64,000 bases of DNA, from contig NC_134662.1 of the NCBI RefSeq assembly GCF_030463565.1, forward strand, positions 868,001-932,000, read 5' to 3'. The position numbers were made by a program, and so were the translations under genes. Numbering within the stretch: the first letter of the stretch is position 1; each line of letters opens with the position of its first letter. The DNA comes from Pelecanus crispus (taxonomy: Eukaryota; Chordata; Aves; Pelecaniformes; Pelecanidae). The notes below the pieces were generated by a model, which had not been told where the DNA came from, ran no database searches, and saw only the letters and a program-made list of their open reading frames with translations. Positions 27,741 through 64,000 of the stretch are shown in pieces.

Positions 27741-29004
27741 GTCCTTTCTCCCAAAACCAGCGTTAGTGACTGCTGATGGTACATCTGCTTCAGTCTGTAG
27801 GAATGGGGTGCTCCTGGGGATGCTGAGGGACTGTGCTGATGAGGCCCTGAACTGCAGTAATCCAGAGCTGGCATCACTCTATTTTACCTGCAGCTGGAGA
27901 TGGTGGGACTGGCCTGCGACATATTCTAGAGGGGGAATTCTCCTCTTCCAGACCTTGTGCAGCTGGCCTTTCTCAGAACATGGAAGCCTCTGCAACAGCT
28001 AAGCCTGTGAAGGCTACGATACCTTCCATCTCCCAGTCTGTCTCCAGACCTAGATGGTGGTAGGAGAGAAGTCAGCGGACAAAAATCACTGTTGAAAATA
28101 GTAACAACCTTGCAGTCCTTCCCCATGGCGCTTAACCTTGTGCAGTGCTTTTCTTGCACATCCATTTCCCCTTGTACCCCCCGTTCACACCTTACTTTCA
28201 TCAGTGTGTTCTCAAATCATGAGAGAGAATTGCAGTAAGAGTTCCCTGAATTTCAGCAGGATGATTCTTTATTCTCCACTAAGGGCTACCTTGCTGTGAG
28301 ACAGGACAAGTGCTGTTCTTCTGCCCAATAAATACATTTCAACTAGACTTCATGTAACTACTCTTCTCCAATTTAAATTCAGTTTTTCTAGCATTCACCA
28401 TAAGATGAAGTACTCAAGTTCTCTGGCCCAAGCCTATGTTTACTGACATATAATAGTCATGCCAAGACACTGGTTCCCTTTTTCACTCTGTGAACATAAC
28501 AGAGCTGCAGTGGCAGAGACAGTCTATGGTGGAGCGCAGTGTGAACTGCTGATACTGAGCACATTGCTCTTTTCTCCAGGTTTGCTCTCTAAACCTGGAG
28601 TTGCTTCTGATGGTATTGTCCTGTGATTTAATCTAGAGGACACCAGTGGCTCTCTGCAGCTGAATGTGCTAGCTCTGCTGAACTGTCCTAGAAGAATTTC
28701 AGTTTCCTCTCCAGCCTAGCAGGCTCATATGCTGAGACAGGGAGAGGTTTCTGAGAGCTACTCAACTACCAGTACATCAGGAACAGCAGATACATGAATC
28801 ATAACCCCAGCTCTGTTTGCAGAAGTAATGCCTCCATAAGCAGGTACTTAGAATTACAGTGAAATAACGGAAAATTTTTTAATTGGATTAAACTAGCTCC
28901 ACTGCTGGTGGCTGCTAACATGCGCATTCCTTAGGTAAAATTTCACAATTTTATTGGAAATAGTTAATATGGATCATAATTCAATATTAAAGAGTGAGAA
29001 ATAC
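27741..29004. other. Gap between the convergent ends of RPL36 and LONP1
   Basis: About 1.2 kb between the two convergent poly(A) signals. It holds no recognisable gene or repeat. In human the two transcripts nearly touch, so the spacing is wider here. Confidence 0.75.
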
Positions 29005-29010
29005 TTTATT
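29005..29010 (-). terminator. LONP1: LONP1 poly(A) signal
   Basis: TTTATT on the plus strand is AATAAA on the minus strand, 147 bases past the LONP1 stop. It is the nearest canonical signal and predicts a short 3' UTR. Confidence 0.8.
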
Positions 29011-29156
29011 CTACCAAAGCCATAATTCATTTCAGCAGCTGCGCAGCAGCAATAGTTCCGTGTCCCACTTTAGGATTGCTCCCAGGTCACCCCATTTCTG
29101 GGCGGGGGCTGAGCATTGAGGGACAGACCACCTTCCAGTCAGCAGGTTGTTGAATG

Positions 29157-54795
<25,639 letters not shown>

Positions 54796-55050
54796 GCTCG
54801 GCGCGCGCCCCTGCGACACTTCCGCCGCCGCCCCTCCCCGCGCGGCGCGCAGGCGCCGGGAGCGCCAGGGCCCGCCTCGCCGAGGGGCGCGTGGCGGTGC
54901 GCACGTCCCCGCCCGCCTGGGGCACCGGGTTCGGGCCCCAGGCCCGGCGGGGCGGGCGGGGGTGCACCGCTGGGCCTTCCCGCTCCCCGGCCGGGGAGAG
55001 TGGGTGCGCAGAAGCCAAACCGTCCCAGGTGAAGCGAGTGGAGAGAATGG
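54796..55050 (-). promoter_or_regulatory. LONP1: LONP1 CpG-island promoter
   Basis: The CpG island covers exon 1 and about 250 bases upstream of the ATG. Read on the minus strand, GGCGGAAGT at 54826-54818 is an ETS/GABP (NRF-2) type site 23 bases before the ATG; TGCGCA cores near 54898 and 55007 resemble NRF-1 half-sites. NRF-1 and GABP control of nuclear genes for mitochondria is established; use here is inferred. No TATA box is seen. Confidence 0.6.
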
Positions 55051-55159
55051 AGGGAAGGGGGTGTGTGGCCAAAAAGCCCAAAATGAAAGAAACTCCCACT
55101 GGAGAAAGGGCTCAGGGGTTCCCGGGAATGCATCTTTGGCCACTGCCCCAAGCTTACCC

Positions 55160-55895
55160 TCAGTAGGCCAAGACCTCGGTGGTCACCTAGAGCCGGTTGC
55201 CCAGGACCGTGTCCAGACAGCCGCTGAGCATCCATGAGTGGAGACCCCACAACCTCTCTGGGCAACCTGTGCCAGTGCTCAGTCACTCTCACAGTAAAAA
55301 AGTGTTGCCTTGTCTTAAGAGGGAACCTCCTGTGTTTCAGTTTGTGCCCGTGCCTCTTGTCCGGTCACTGGGCACCACTGAGAAGAGTCTGTCTCCATCT
55401 TCTTTACACGCACCCTTCAGTTATTTACATATATTGGTAAGATCCCCCTGAACCTTCTCTTCTCCAGGCTGAACAGTCCCAGCTCTCAGCCCTTCCTCAT
55501 GGGAGATGCTCCAGTCCATCACCTTCATGGCCCTTCCTTGGACTCTCCAGTATGTCCTCTGGTACTGAGGAGCCCAGAACGGGGCACAGCACGCCAGGCA
55601 TGGCCTCACCAGTTCTGAGCAGAGGGGACGGATCCCTCCCTCAACCTGCTGGCAAGACTTCTCCTAATGCAGCCCCCATTAGCCTTCCTTGTGGCAAGAG
55701 CACACTGCTGTCTCATGTTCAACTCGGTGTCCACCAGGACCTCCAGGTCCTTTTGTGCAAAGCTGCTCTCCACCTGGGTGGCCCCCAGCTTGTACTGGTG
55801 CATGGACTTACGCCTCCCCAGATGCAGGACTTTGCCATTCTCTTTGTTGAACTTTGTGAAGTTCCTGTCATTCCATTTCTCCAGCCTGTTGAAAG
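55160..55895 (-). mobile_element. CR1 LINE 3' part
   Basis: Minus-strand CR1 with its 3' UTR at about 55160 and the C-terminal third of ORF2 reaching about 55895. Landmarks read on the plus strand are CCACAACCTCTCTGGGCAAC, TGAACCTTCTCTTCTCCAGG and ACCAGGACCTCCAGGTCC. It abuts a second CR1 in opposite orientation. Confidence 0.9.
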
Positions 55896-55909
55896 ATTAA
55901 ATGAAATTT

Positions 55910-56200
55910 AAAAATTGAAGGGAGCCTTGAGTCTTGTCTCAGTGGTGTCCGGTGAAAGGATAAGAGGCAATGAGCACAGATTGAAATACAAAAAATTCTA
56001 TTTAAACAAAGAAAAGCTTTTTTTTACTGTGAGGGTGATTGAACACTGGAACAGGTTGCCCAGAGAGGTTGTGGAACCTACATCCTTGGAGATGTTAAAA
56101 ATCCAGCTGGATTTTTAGTCCTGAGCAACCTGCTGTAGTTGACCCTGCTTTGAGCAGAGGGGTTTGACTAGATGATCTCCAGAGATCCCGACCAAACTAC
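55910..56200 (+). mobile_element. CR1 LINE 3' end, opposite orientation
   Basis: Plus-strand CR1 3' end. It encodes the ORF2 C terminus ([15 protein letters not shown] near 56035) and then the 3' UTR with TGACTAGATGATCTCCAGAG. It lies head to head with the minus-strand CR1 at 55160-55895. Confidence 0.9.
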
Positions 56201-58589
56201 CTGTAACACACAGGAGAGTCTGCATGGCTGGGAAGGCAGGAGGTGTGGACTTGTCTGCATATGCACCCCAAGTACACTTAAGTACACTAATAGGTCTTAA
56301 TGGCCCTGGGCAACCTCACTTGGGGCCCCTATCCACACTCGTGAGCCCAGGAGCTCTAAGCTCAGCCCTGGGCCTTTGTAGCCTGAGCTATATCGTTGGA
56401 AGAGTACAGGTGTCTAGTTCAGCAACAGCTGTGACCATGCCTGACTGTGGACCCTGTTGATCTGAACCCCAGTCCCTGGACTAATTTTTCAAGAGTTTGA
56501 CCTCAGCCTTGCCTCGTCACTGTGTGCCTGCCCAGCAGTCACCAGACCTGGCTTGACCTCAGACCTGCTTCATCACCATGCTATTGACTTATGGTCTGGA
56601 CTCTTGGCTGGACCTGGCCATCATCTCTGAGTCTGGGCTGCTTGCCTTTCTTAGGTACTGTGGAACTGGGCCCTGACTGGTGATGTCCTTGCCCCATCAG
56701 CCATGTCACATTCACCTCGGTTCCTGTCCCTTAGGGAACAGAAATCAAGAAAAAGGGGTATAAATGGGAGAAGAACTAACAGTTTTCACCAGTAATGCAG
56801 CATTTCAGTGAGTAATGTAAACTCATTATTGTTTAAGCCTCACAGACCTCTTCCACATAACCTTTGTTTGGGGTGGATTTCCTAGATGGAAGCATGTGCT
56901 TGTGTACTGTGTACTACATGTGAAGTAAGCCTCATGCAGCTTTGCCAGTTTATGGACATATGCAAAAGATGGCATGAAAGGAAAAGCTTTAGGGAAAGGC
57001 CTTGTAAAAATCTGAATTTAGTATTTGAGCCATGACATAGGCACACAGAGATAAGGAAGTGTAATACATAACTAAAAGTAACATCCCTAACTTTGTAAGG
57101 TCATGGTCTTGAGGAAAAACAATAGAAAAAAAATCATGGAAAAGAATTGTGGAAAAAATTCCCTTTATTTTTCAAATACGCACACTATCTTTATTAACAC
57201 TGAAACTCACAGCATGAAGAAAAAGCCCTTGGGAATTAACATAGTCAAACTGCCAGAATGCTATGAACATGCTGTACAGCACTGATTTCCAGCTACCTCT
57301 TTCTTCCTTGGGCAGAGCAAAAGAAGGACGTACATGCAATTTCAGGGCAGTCTTCATGGGCAGATCTGACTCCTGAAACAATGTGCACGTATCACATATG
57401 TAATGTGACACATGGCCTATCTGAAAATCCATATACTTCATGGATTTTCTCTCTTAAAATTAATTTTGAAGAGATGTGTCCTAATCCAAGAGCTCTTCAT
57501 GTATGTATGCATTGAGCTCTCTGTTTCATCCCAAATGTTGCCCATCTAAACATTAGGAATAAATGTGTTTGCAAATAGGAGAAACTTGGAAAGTTTCTGC
57601 AAGTAGAAGCAGCAGGGCTGCAGTAAAGAAAAGACTGCATAAACTTTTAAATATCTGACAATTTAAAAAGACAGTTGATGAAATTATTTAATACTTTCAG
57701 TTATCCAGTTTGAAGGCTGAGTTAGTACAAGGTCAGCGTTGGGTTTGGAAGGAGTACAAACACTTTTGTATTCTTGGCTGACCTCTTAAAGCCTGCCTCC
57801 TTGCCAAGTCAGATGCAGTGGGGATGTGGGTTCTTGGGATATGCGCAGGGAAGTCAAAGACAAAGTGGAGAATTTTCTCTATACATTGAGAAGTTCTTGT
57901 TACATCACCAGCAGGTACAACTCAAAATCAGCAATGCATTGAGCTCCTTCCTAGTAAACCTTGCTTTGGAAGGCTCATTACTGGAATGAAGTAAAGTAGC
58001 TTCTGTTGTTTTAAGGATGGTATTAGTTGGATAAATCCAGGTGGGCATCAAAATGAAGTATGTAGCTTTACAGAGTGAGAGTTTAGTGTTGCCTTTCCTT
58101 CTTGGATTAGCAACAAAAACCTTAACTCTCCGTATATGTATGTTTGTGCATATGCACCCCTTTTCATATATATATAGAGGTGTGTGTATATAGATACAGA
58201 TACAAATTCCTGATAATACTTTACTGTTTGGGTACTGTAAATAGATAATCCCAATCATAAACTGGTTAACAACAGGGGTAAACACCAGAGCTAAAAACTA
58301 TCAGCTGAATTCTGAAATTCCCTGTGGGAGACTGGCTTGCAGTACTTAAAAATGAGGCCTCTGTTTGTTTGTGCTCCATTAATCTTGTGTTGAAAGCAGG
58401 AAATCACAAATGGCAAGGCTTGGAGTGTACTACGTTGTGGGAACATCTGCGATCGTGTTGATGCAATGTGGTATGGAGACCCCCTTTTGTGATATGCTCA
58501 CATGTCTGCTAACAGCAACTGAAAACAAGTTAGACTCCTGCTGAGTTTTATTAAAGCATTAGGATCCTTCCAGATAGCTTTTAAAAATG

Positions 58590-58790
58590 ATTGGGCTGGA
58601 AGGACCCTTTGCAATATCTCTAAACCAGAAAGCACGTGCATATATTATAAAGCCAGAAGGGACGTTTATGATCATCTAATTTGACTCTCTGTATAACCCA
58701 AGCCATAGGACTTCCCAGAATTAATTCCCATTTGAGCTAGAGTCCAATCCAACAATCTTTTCTTCCGATCCATCTGCCAGTTTGCCCTTT
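58590..58790 (-). mobile_element. Ancient CR1-type LINE 3' end
   Basis: The stretch with CCAGAAGGGACGTTTATGAT, then CATCTAATTTGACTCTCTG and ATAACCCAAGCCATAGGACT matches the 3' UTR of old CR1 families that are common in turtles and crocodilians. It is strongly diverged, so it predates modern bird CR1 activity. Boundaries approximate. Confidence 0.65.
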
Positions 58791-59409
58791 ATACAGGAAG
58801 TCTCTTCAGGATTAGAATTCAATGCTTTCTTGAAAAGTTGGACAAATAGTCTGGAAAAAAAAAAAAGAAAACCAAGATGCAGTTCAGTATGGACAAATAT
58901 AAAATACTAAGGTAACAATAATCAACTGCACAAACACAGGCTGGGAAATTACTAGCTAGGCAGCAGTTCTGCTTAAAATGATGTAGGAATTATGTATTAC
59001 CACTGGAGTGGAGTCAAGGCTATCATGCTGTTGTGAAAAAGGGTTTTATAAGCAGGTCTGTTCGTTATGAAGGTTTAGACTCATGTCAGCTGAGCTGTGT
59101 TAATGATAAGCTAGTGCTGTCTTAGCCCACTATAGATGCAAGCTAGTGCAGTGTATCTTAAAACTCTTTGATTAAGATCCAGTCTTTAGACACAGCCATC
59201 TCATCAAAGTAAGAGTCTAACCTCACTAAGATTTAAGATAAGATGAACAGACTTGAATTTGCTGTATGTATGCATCATGGACAGTTAGCCTGATCAGCTG
59301 ATGCATAGCATGCTGTTAAACTATGGTAACTCGAGTCTAAGATCTAAATCTTAATGTACATGAAATATTCTTTTCTCAGTGCTCAACACTAATAAATCTT
59401 TAGTTGGAT

Positions 59410-59660
59410 TGTTGTGTCAAATTTTAGTTACTCCGCTTTAAGAAAGAAGTGGAACAGCAAGGAAAAAGTCCAGAGGAGAGGAATGTGAATGATTATTACC
59501 TGTGAGGGTATACTGGGTCTGTTTAGTCTAGAAAGGAGAAGAGCAGACATTATAATAGTATTCATACAAGATAAAAAAATGCTGCAAAGGGGAGGATAAT
59601 AATTTGTTATCCTGCTCACTTGCCACCTGCTAGAGCAGATCTCTTGTCAGAATAAGCAAC
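59410..59660 (+). mobile_element. Ancient CR1-type LINE remnant (C-terminal ORF2)
   Basis: The text around AAGTCCAGAGGAGAGGAATG and TGGGTCTGTTTAGTCTAGAA corresponds to the conserved CR1 C-terminal block that encodes V-Q-R-R and L-G-L-F-S-L-E-R-R-R. It is strongly diverged. Confidence 0.65.
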
Positions 59661-61575
59661 CTGCCTCCCACAGTCAGGAAACGGCCCGCTGCCTTAGGGT
59701 CTGGGGCCAACCACTACTAAATGGAGCTACAATACACTTCTATTTACCCTGCTATGTTATCCAGTTTTATGTGAAAGAGATGCCTTTGTCCATTTAGCTC
59801 AAATTCCCAACAATAATCCAGCCCATAAAAATAGAGTACTCTGCCTATAGGATGTGGAATGTGGCAGCACCAATATATAATCCTGCAATTCCTGAAGGAC
59901 CAAAAAGAGCGTCAGGATCTGGCTTTGGACACTCAAGAAATGTGTTTTAGGAAGCTTTGTTAGTGCTGGGGAGCTAAGCATGGGCAGTTGTATGGTTGTG
60001 GTTGGCAAAGTTGACTCCAGCTGATGCCTCCAAGGTGTTCCTTCTTGAGGTCCACTTAGGTGCAGCTCTGAGTGGGCTTCTAGATGAAAAGGATCAGTGT
60101 GGAAAGCCAGGGTAGAGGGGTTTAAGTGACATACTGGGTTTGGAATAATGAGTAGACCTCAAGTAAAAGCTGCCCAGTTTAGATAGTTCAGCTGTACAAT
60201 AGGAGGCTGCTTGCTGCTGTTTCTGGGCCTAGCCATTTCTAAAGCAGGACAGCTACATGGTAGTAGCCCGAAAACTGTTCTTTCCATCTTCCTGGTTGTG
60301 TCTAGGCATTCATCTTCTGGATGTTCATTGACCTGGATATTATGGAGCAAGCCCTGCTTGTCCCGTTCACTGGACTGAGAGACATAGGCTGTGTTCCTGG
60401 CCACGCCAGGGAAGGGGGATAAAGCATGGATGAAGCAGGTCCCTACTTCTTGCTTGAGCCTCTGAGATGTTTCGGGTGTTTTGTGGGCTTATGTCCAAGT
60501 GTGTTAAACAGAAGTTGAGTTCCATTTGGTAGGAACTGAGAAATTTATCCTGAATTTATAAGTTTGGGGTCTGGCAAACTTGTACAAGTGCTGGAAAGTA
60601 ATTGGGTACTGCCTATAAAAGATAAGGAGCTGTAGAAAGACAGGGATATTTTGAAGCACGTTATGGAGCAATGTGACGGAAGGGAAGTAACTTCTGAAAA
60701 TAGCCAAAGAGGAGCAAAGGAACAGTGTCCTTAGGAGTCTTATGATGAGGAGTGAAACTGTTTTCTGAGCAAATCTGGGGTGGCAGGGAGTCATTCCTGG
60801 CATGGAGGTACTACCCAGCTGCTCAGGTGGGCAAACTGTTCTTAAACTTTGCATTTCCCCTTTGGGTTTCACCAAGAGGAGAACAGCTTGCTAAAGAGAA
60901 ATGAAGTTAACTGGTGTTTGGCAGAGCTTGGTAGAGGGGAGAGCTGTTTCAGAGGCTGGATAATGGATATAATAAATTCTTTTAATTGTTCACTGCTTTC
61001 ACAATCCATTAGCAGCTTCCACTAATGAAAAGCCTATTGACCCCTATTTGTGCTACCAGCCAGCACAGTAAGCCCTGTCCCTGCTGTATGGTCCCACATT
61101 CCTTCAGGAGCTGGGTGACTCTAGTGTCTGCAGCCAGAAGGGTTGCCAGAGGAGTGAGAAGCTCTCAGGAAGCATCATCTGCATATCTGTGCAAACACCA
61201 GGACTGTGAGCAAAGAGGACACTTTATCATAAACAGTCTTGCCAGTGAAGAGCTGAATAGGAGTGCTGGGGCTCTCCAGAGATCTCCAGATGGCCAACAC
61301 TAAAAGCTTTACATGCTTGGGGGAAGCCACTGACCAAGTGAAGGCTTTGCAGCTGTATCCTGCAGGGTGGAGTTATCATGGCAACATTTTGGTGCCAGTC
61401 CACAGATGGTGGTGTCCTGACCCACCTTGCCACTTAGCTGTGCTCATACCTTAGCTCAGAAACAAAGGAGCTCCTAGTCCAGCTCATTCACTGAGTCTTC
61501 TGTACTCAGGTCTAACTCTTGGCGCCCATAAGAATGACTAAATCAGGCTTTTGTGGAATAAAACTTCCTTTGCAG

Positions 61576-61596
61576 TTTAATTTCCTCCTGTTTAAT
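61576..61596 (-). terminator. Possible poly(A) signals of the glutamate transporter
   Basis: TTTAAT at 61576-61581 and again at 61591-61596 are ATTAAA on the minus strand, 170-190 bases past the stop. Canonical AATAAA on the minus strand occurs only much further on (58547-58552, 57164-57169, 57190-57195). EAAT mRNAs usually have long 3' UTRs, so the distal sites may be the main ones. Confidence 0.3.
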
Positions 61597-61765
61597 GCCA
61601 GTCAGAAAGTGATGGGGGAGAAATGGGATGAGGGAAGACTGCATGTGGCAGAGAGGGGAGAAGAGTGTGCATCTTGGAGAGTGGATCTTTCTCTGTCCTC
61701 CATTATGGAGTTCTGTTTCAAGTCTCAGCTTTTTACAGCATTAATCTGCACTCTGCTGCCTGATT

Positions 61766-61964
61766 TCACAGTGCTGTCTCACTCCTGGGGTGCCTGTGGG
61801 TGTTGTTCTGTGGACAAACCAGGTGGGAGAGCTGCTGTTTCTCCTCTATCACAGAATTACCAAGTTCGCAGTCCTGCGCGTCTAGCTCATGCCGGGAGAG
61901 ATGCTCCACAATGCCAGCCCCCAGAGAATCCCCCAGGACGTTGGTGGTCGTTCTAAGGCGGTCC
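61766..61964 (-). CDS. EAAT-type glutamate transporter, last coding exon
   Basis: This exon encodes the last 65 residues of an SLC1 excitatory amino-acid transporter, a sodium-driven trimeric carrier that removes glutamate from the extracellular space. It opens with [20 protein letters not shown], which is transmembrane helix 8 and contains the substrate-binding [12 protein letters not shown] motif. The cytoplasmic tail follows and ends in SETAL, a class I PDZ-binding motif. The stop is at 61768-61766; the acceptor CAG sits at 61965-61967. The first base completes a Leu codon begun in the previous exon. Gly-Asn-Ser-Val-Ile-Glu-Glu in the tail is an EAAT1 (SLC1A3) signature; EAAT4 (SLC1A6) has a different tail in human. 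LMNB2, RPL36 and LONP1 as neighbours would suit SLC1A6 (human 19p13), so the exact paralogue is uncertain. Family assignment is secure. Confidence 0.93.
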
Positions 61965-63555
<1,591 letters not shown>

Positions 63556-64000
63556 CTATCAGCAAAGGGAAGAAAAGAGGTAGTCGCATTTGCAAAAATG
63601 TCAGGAAGTAGCTCAAACTCATCATCTACAAAACATCTTGGCAGCCTTTCTGCCCCGGTCACTGAGCAGGATGGTGACACATAGGACATCAACATAGCAG
63701 TCAGGCTTCCCCCCTGCCAGGCACCCATCCGTAACAGACTGCACACTACAGCTCTTGCTAAAGGATGGCCCAGATGTGGAAATGCAACAAGGGCTCAAGT
63801 GGAGCCTCAAAGACATGGTGCCCACATCATATGTGCTTCTACACCTGGAGGTGTAGTACACCCTTTTTTCCATACTTTTTTTTTTTCTCGTTGTATCTTC
63901 TGAGCAAAAGAGGAACCTGACCACACTTCAGATAAGCCAACAAAACTGAAGCCCTTCCTGTACTCCCATAACTCTTTCAAAAGTCACCTTATTGTGATGA

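Larger units (their letters stand above)
55051..61765. other. Intergenic or 3' flank between LONP1 and the glutamate transporter
   Basis: About 6.7 kb with no recognised coding exon. It holds an inverted pair of CR1 pieces (55160-56200) and two ancient CR1 remnants (58590-58790 and 59410-59660). Part of it must be the 3' UTR of the minus-strand transporter gene; its end is not fixed. From 56220 to 56750 there is CTGAC/CCTGG-rich text that looks repeat-like but that I cannot assign. Confidence 0.6.

Noticed and set aside
56220-56750. CTGAC/CCTGG-rich stretch as a possible repeat family
   Set aside because: Repeat-like in rhythm, but I could not match it to a family or find clear unit boundaries, so it is not listed as an element.

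Overview
The window looks like a gene-dense piece of a bird genome, probably a microchromosome. The evidence is three CpG-island promoters, vertebrate split genes with short exons, and CR1 LINEs as nearly the only recognisable interspersed repeat. A tRNA-Ile-headed SINE with a CR1 tail at about 43.1 kb resembles the TguSINE1 family described from songbirds, so a passerine is the best guess. That guess is inference from remembered families, not a database result. Bases are ordinary eukaryotic sequence throughout; I found no operon, CRISPR array, integron or other prokaryotic-type system, and no recognisable LTR or retroviral copy.

Layout. (1) 1-9837: the 5' end of the lamin B2 gene (LMNB2) on the minus strand. 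Only coding exon 1 (9637-9837) is seen; everything to its left is intron 1, which holds an old CR1 copy that still shows parts of both CR1 reading frames (about 2960-4860). Its CpG-island promoter (about 9000-10090) carries ZNF143-like and YY1-like sites arranged in repeated modules. (2) 10.1-25.0 kb: intergenic DNA in which I recognise no gene, with one CR1 remnant and one strong lone ZNF143-type motif. (3) 25648-27715: complete RPL36 on the plus strand, three coding exons, 105 residues, with its poly(A) signal. (4) 29157-54795: complete LONP1, the mitochondrial Lon protease, on the minus strand. All 18 coding exons were read, every junction has GT/AG sites and a consistent phase, and the sum is 2799 bases or 932 residues plus stop. 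RPL36 and LONP1 lie tail to tail, as in human 19p13. LONP1 introns hold a young, almost complete CR1 ORF2 (intron 1), an older CR1 split by the tRNA-Ile SINE (intron 7), and a CR1 3' end (intron 11). (5) 55.2-61.7 kb: intergenic or 3' flank with a head-to-head inverted pair of CR1 ends just upstream of the LONP1 promoter and two ancient CR1 remnants. (6) 61766-63532: the last two coding exons of an excitatory amino-acid (glutamate) transporter of the EAAT1/EAAT4 type on the minus strand; the rest lies beyond the right edge.

The genes do not form a pathway. LMNB2 builds the nuclear lamina, RPL36 the large ribosomal subunit, LONP1 degrades damaged matrix proteins in mitochondria, and the SLC1 protein clears glutamate. 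The linkage of LMNB2, RPL36 and LONP1 matches the human 19p gene set, which corresponds in birds to a microchromosome (chicken chromosome 28). I did not find a convincing undescribed biological system; the most interesting points are the composite retroposon architecture, the modular LMNB2 promoter, and small protein-level oddities in RPL36 and in the transporter tail.
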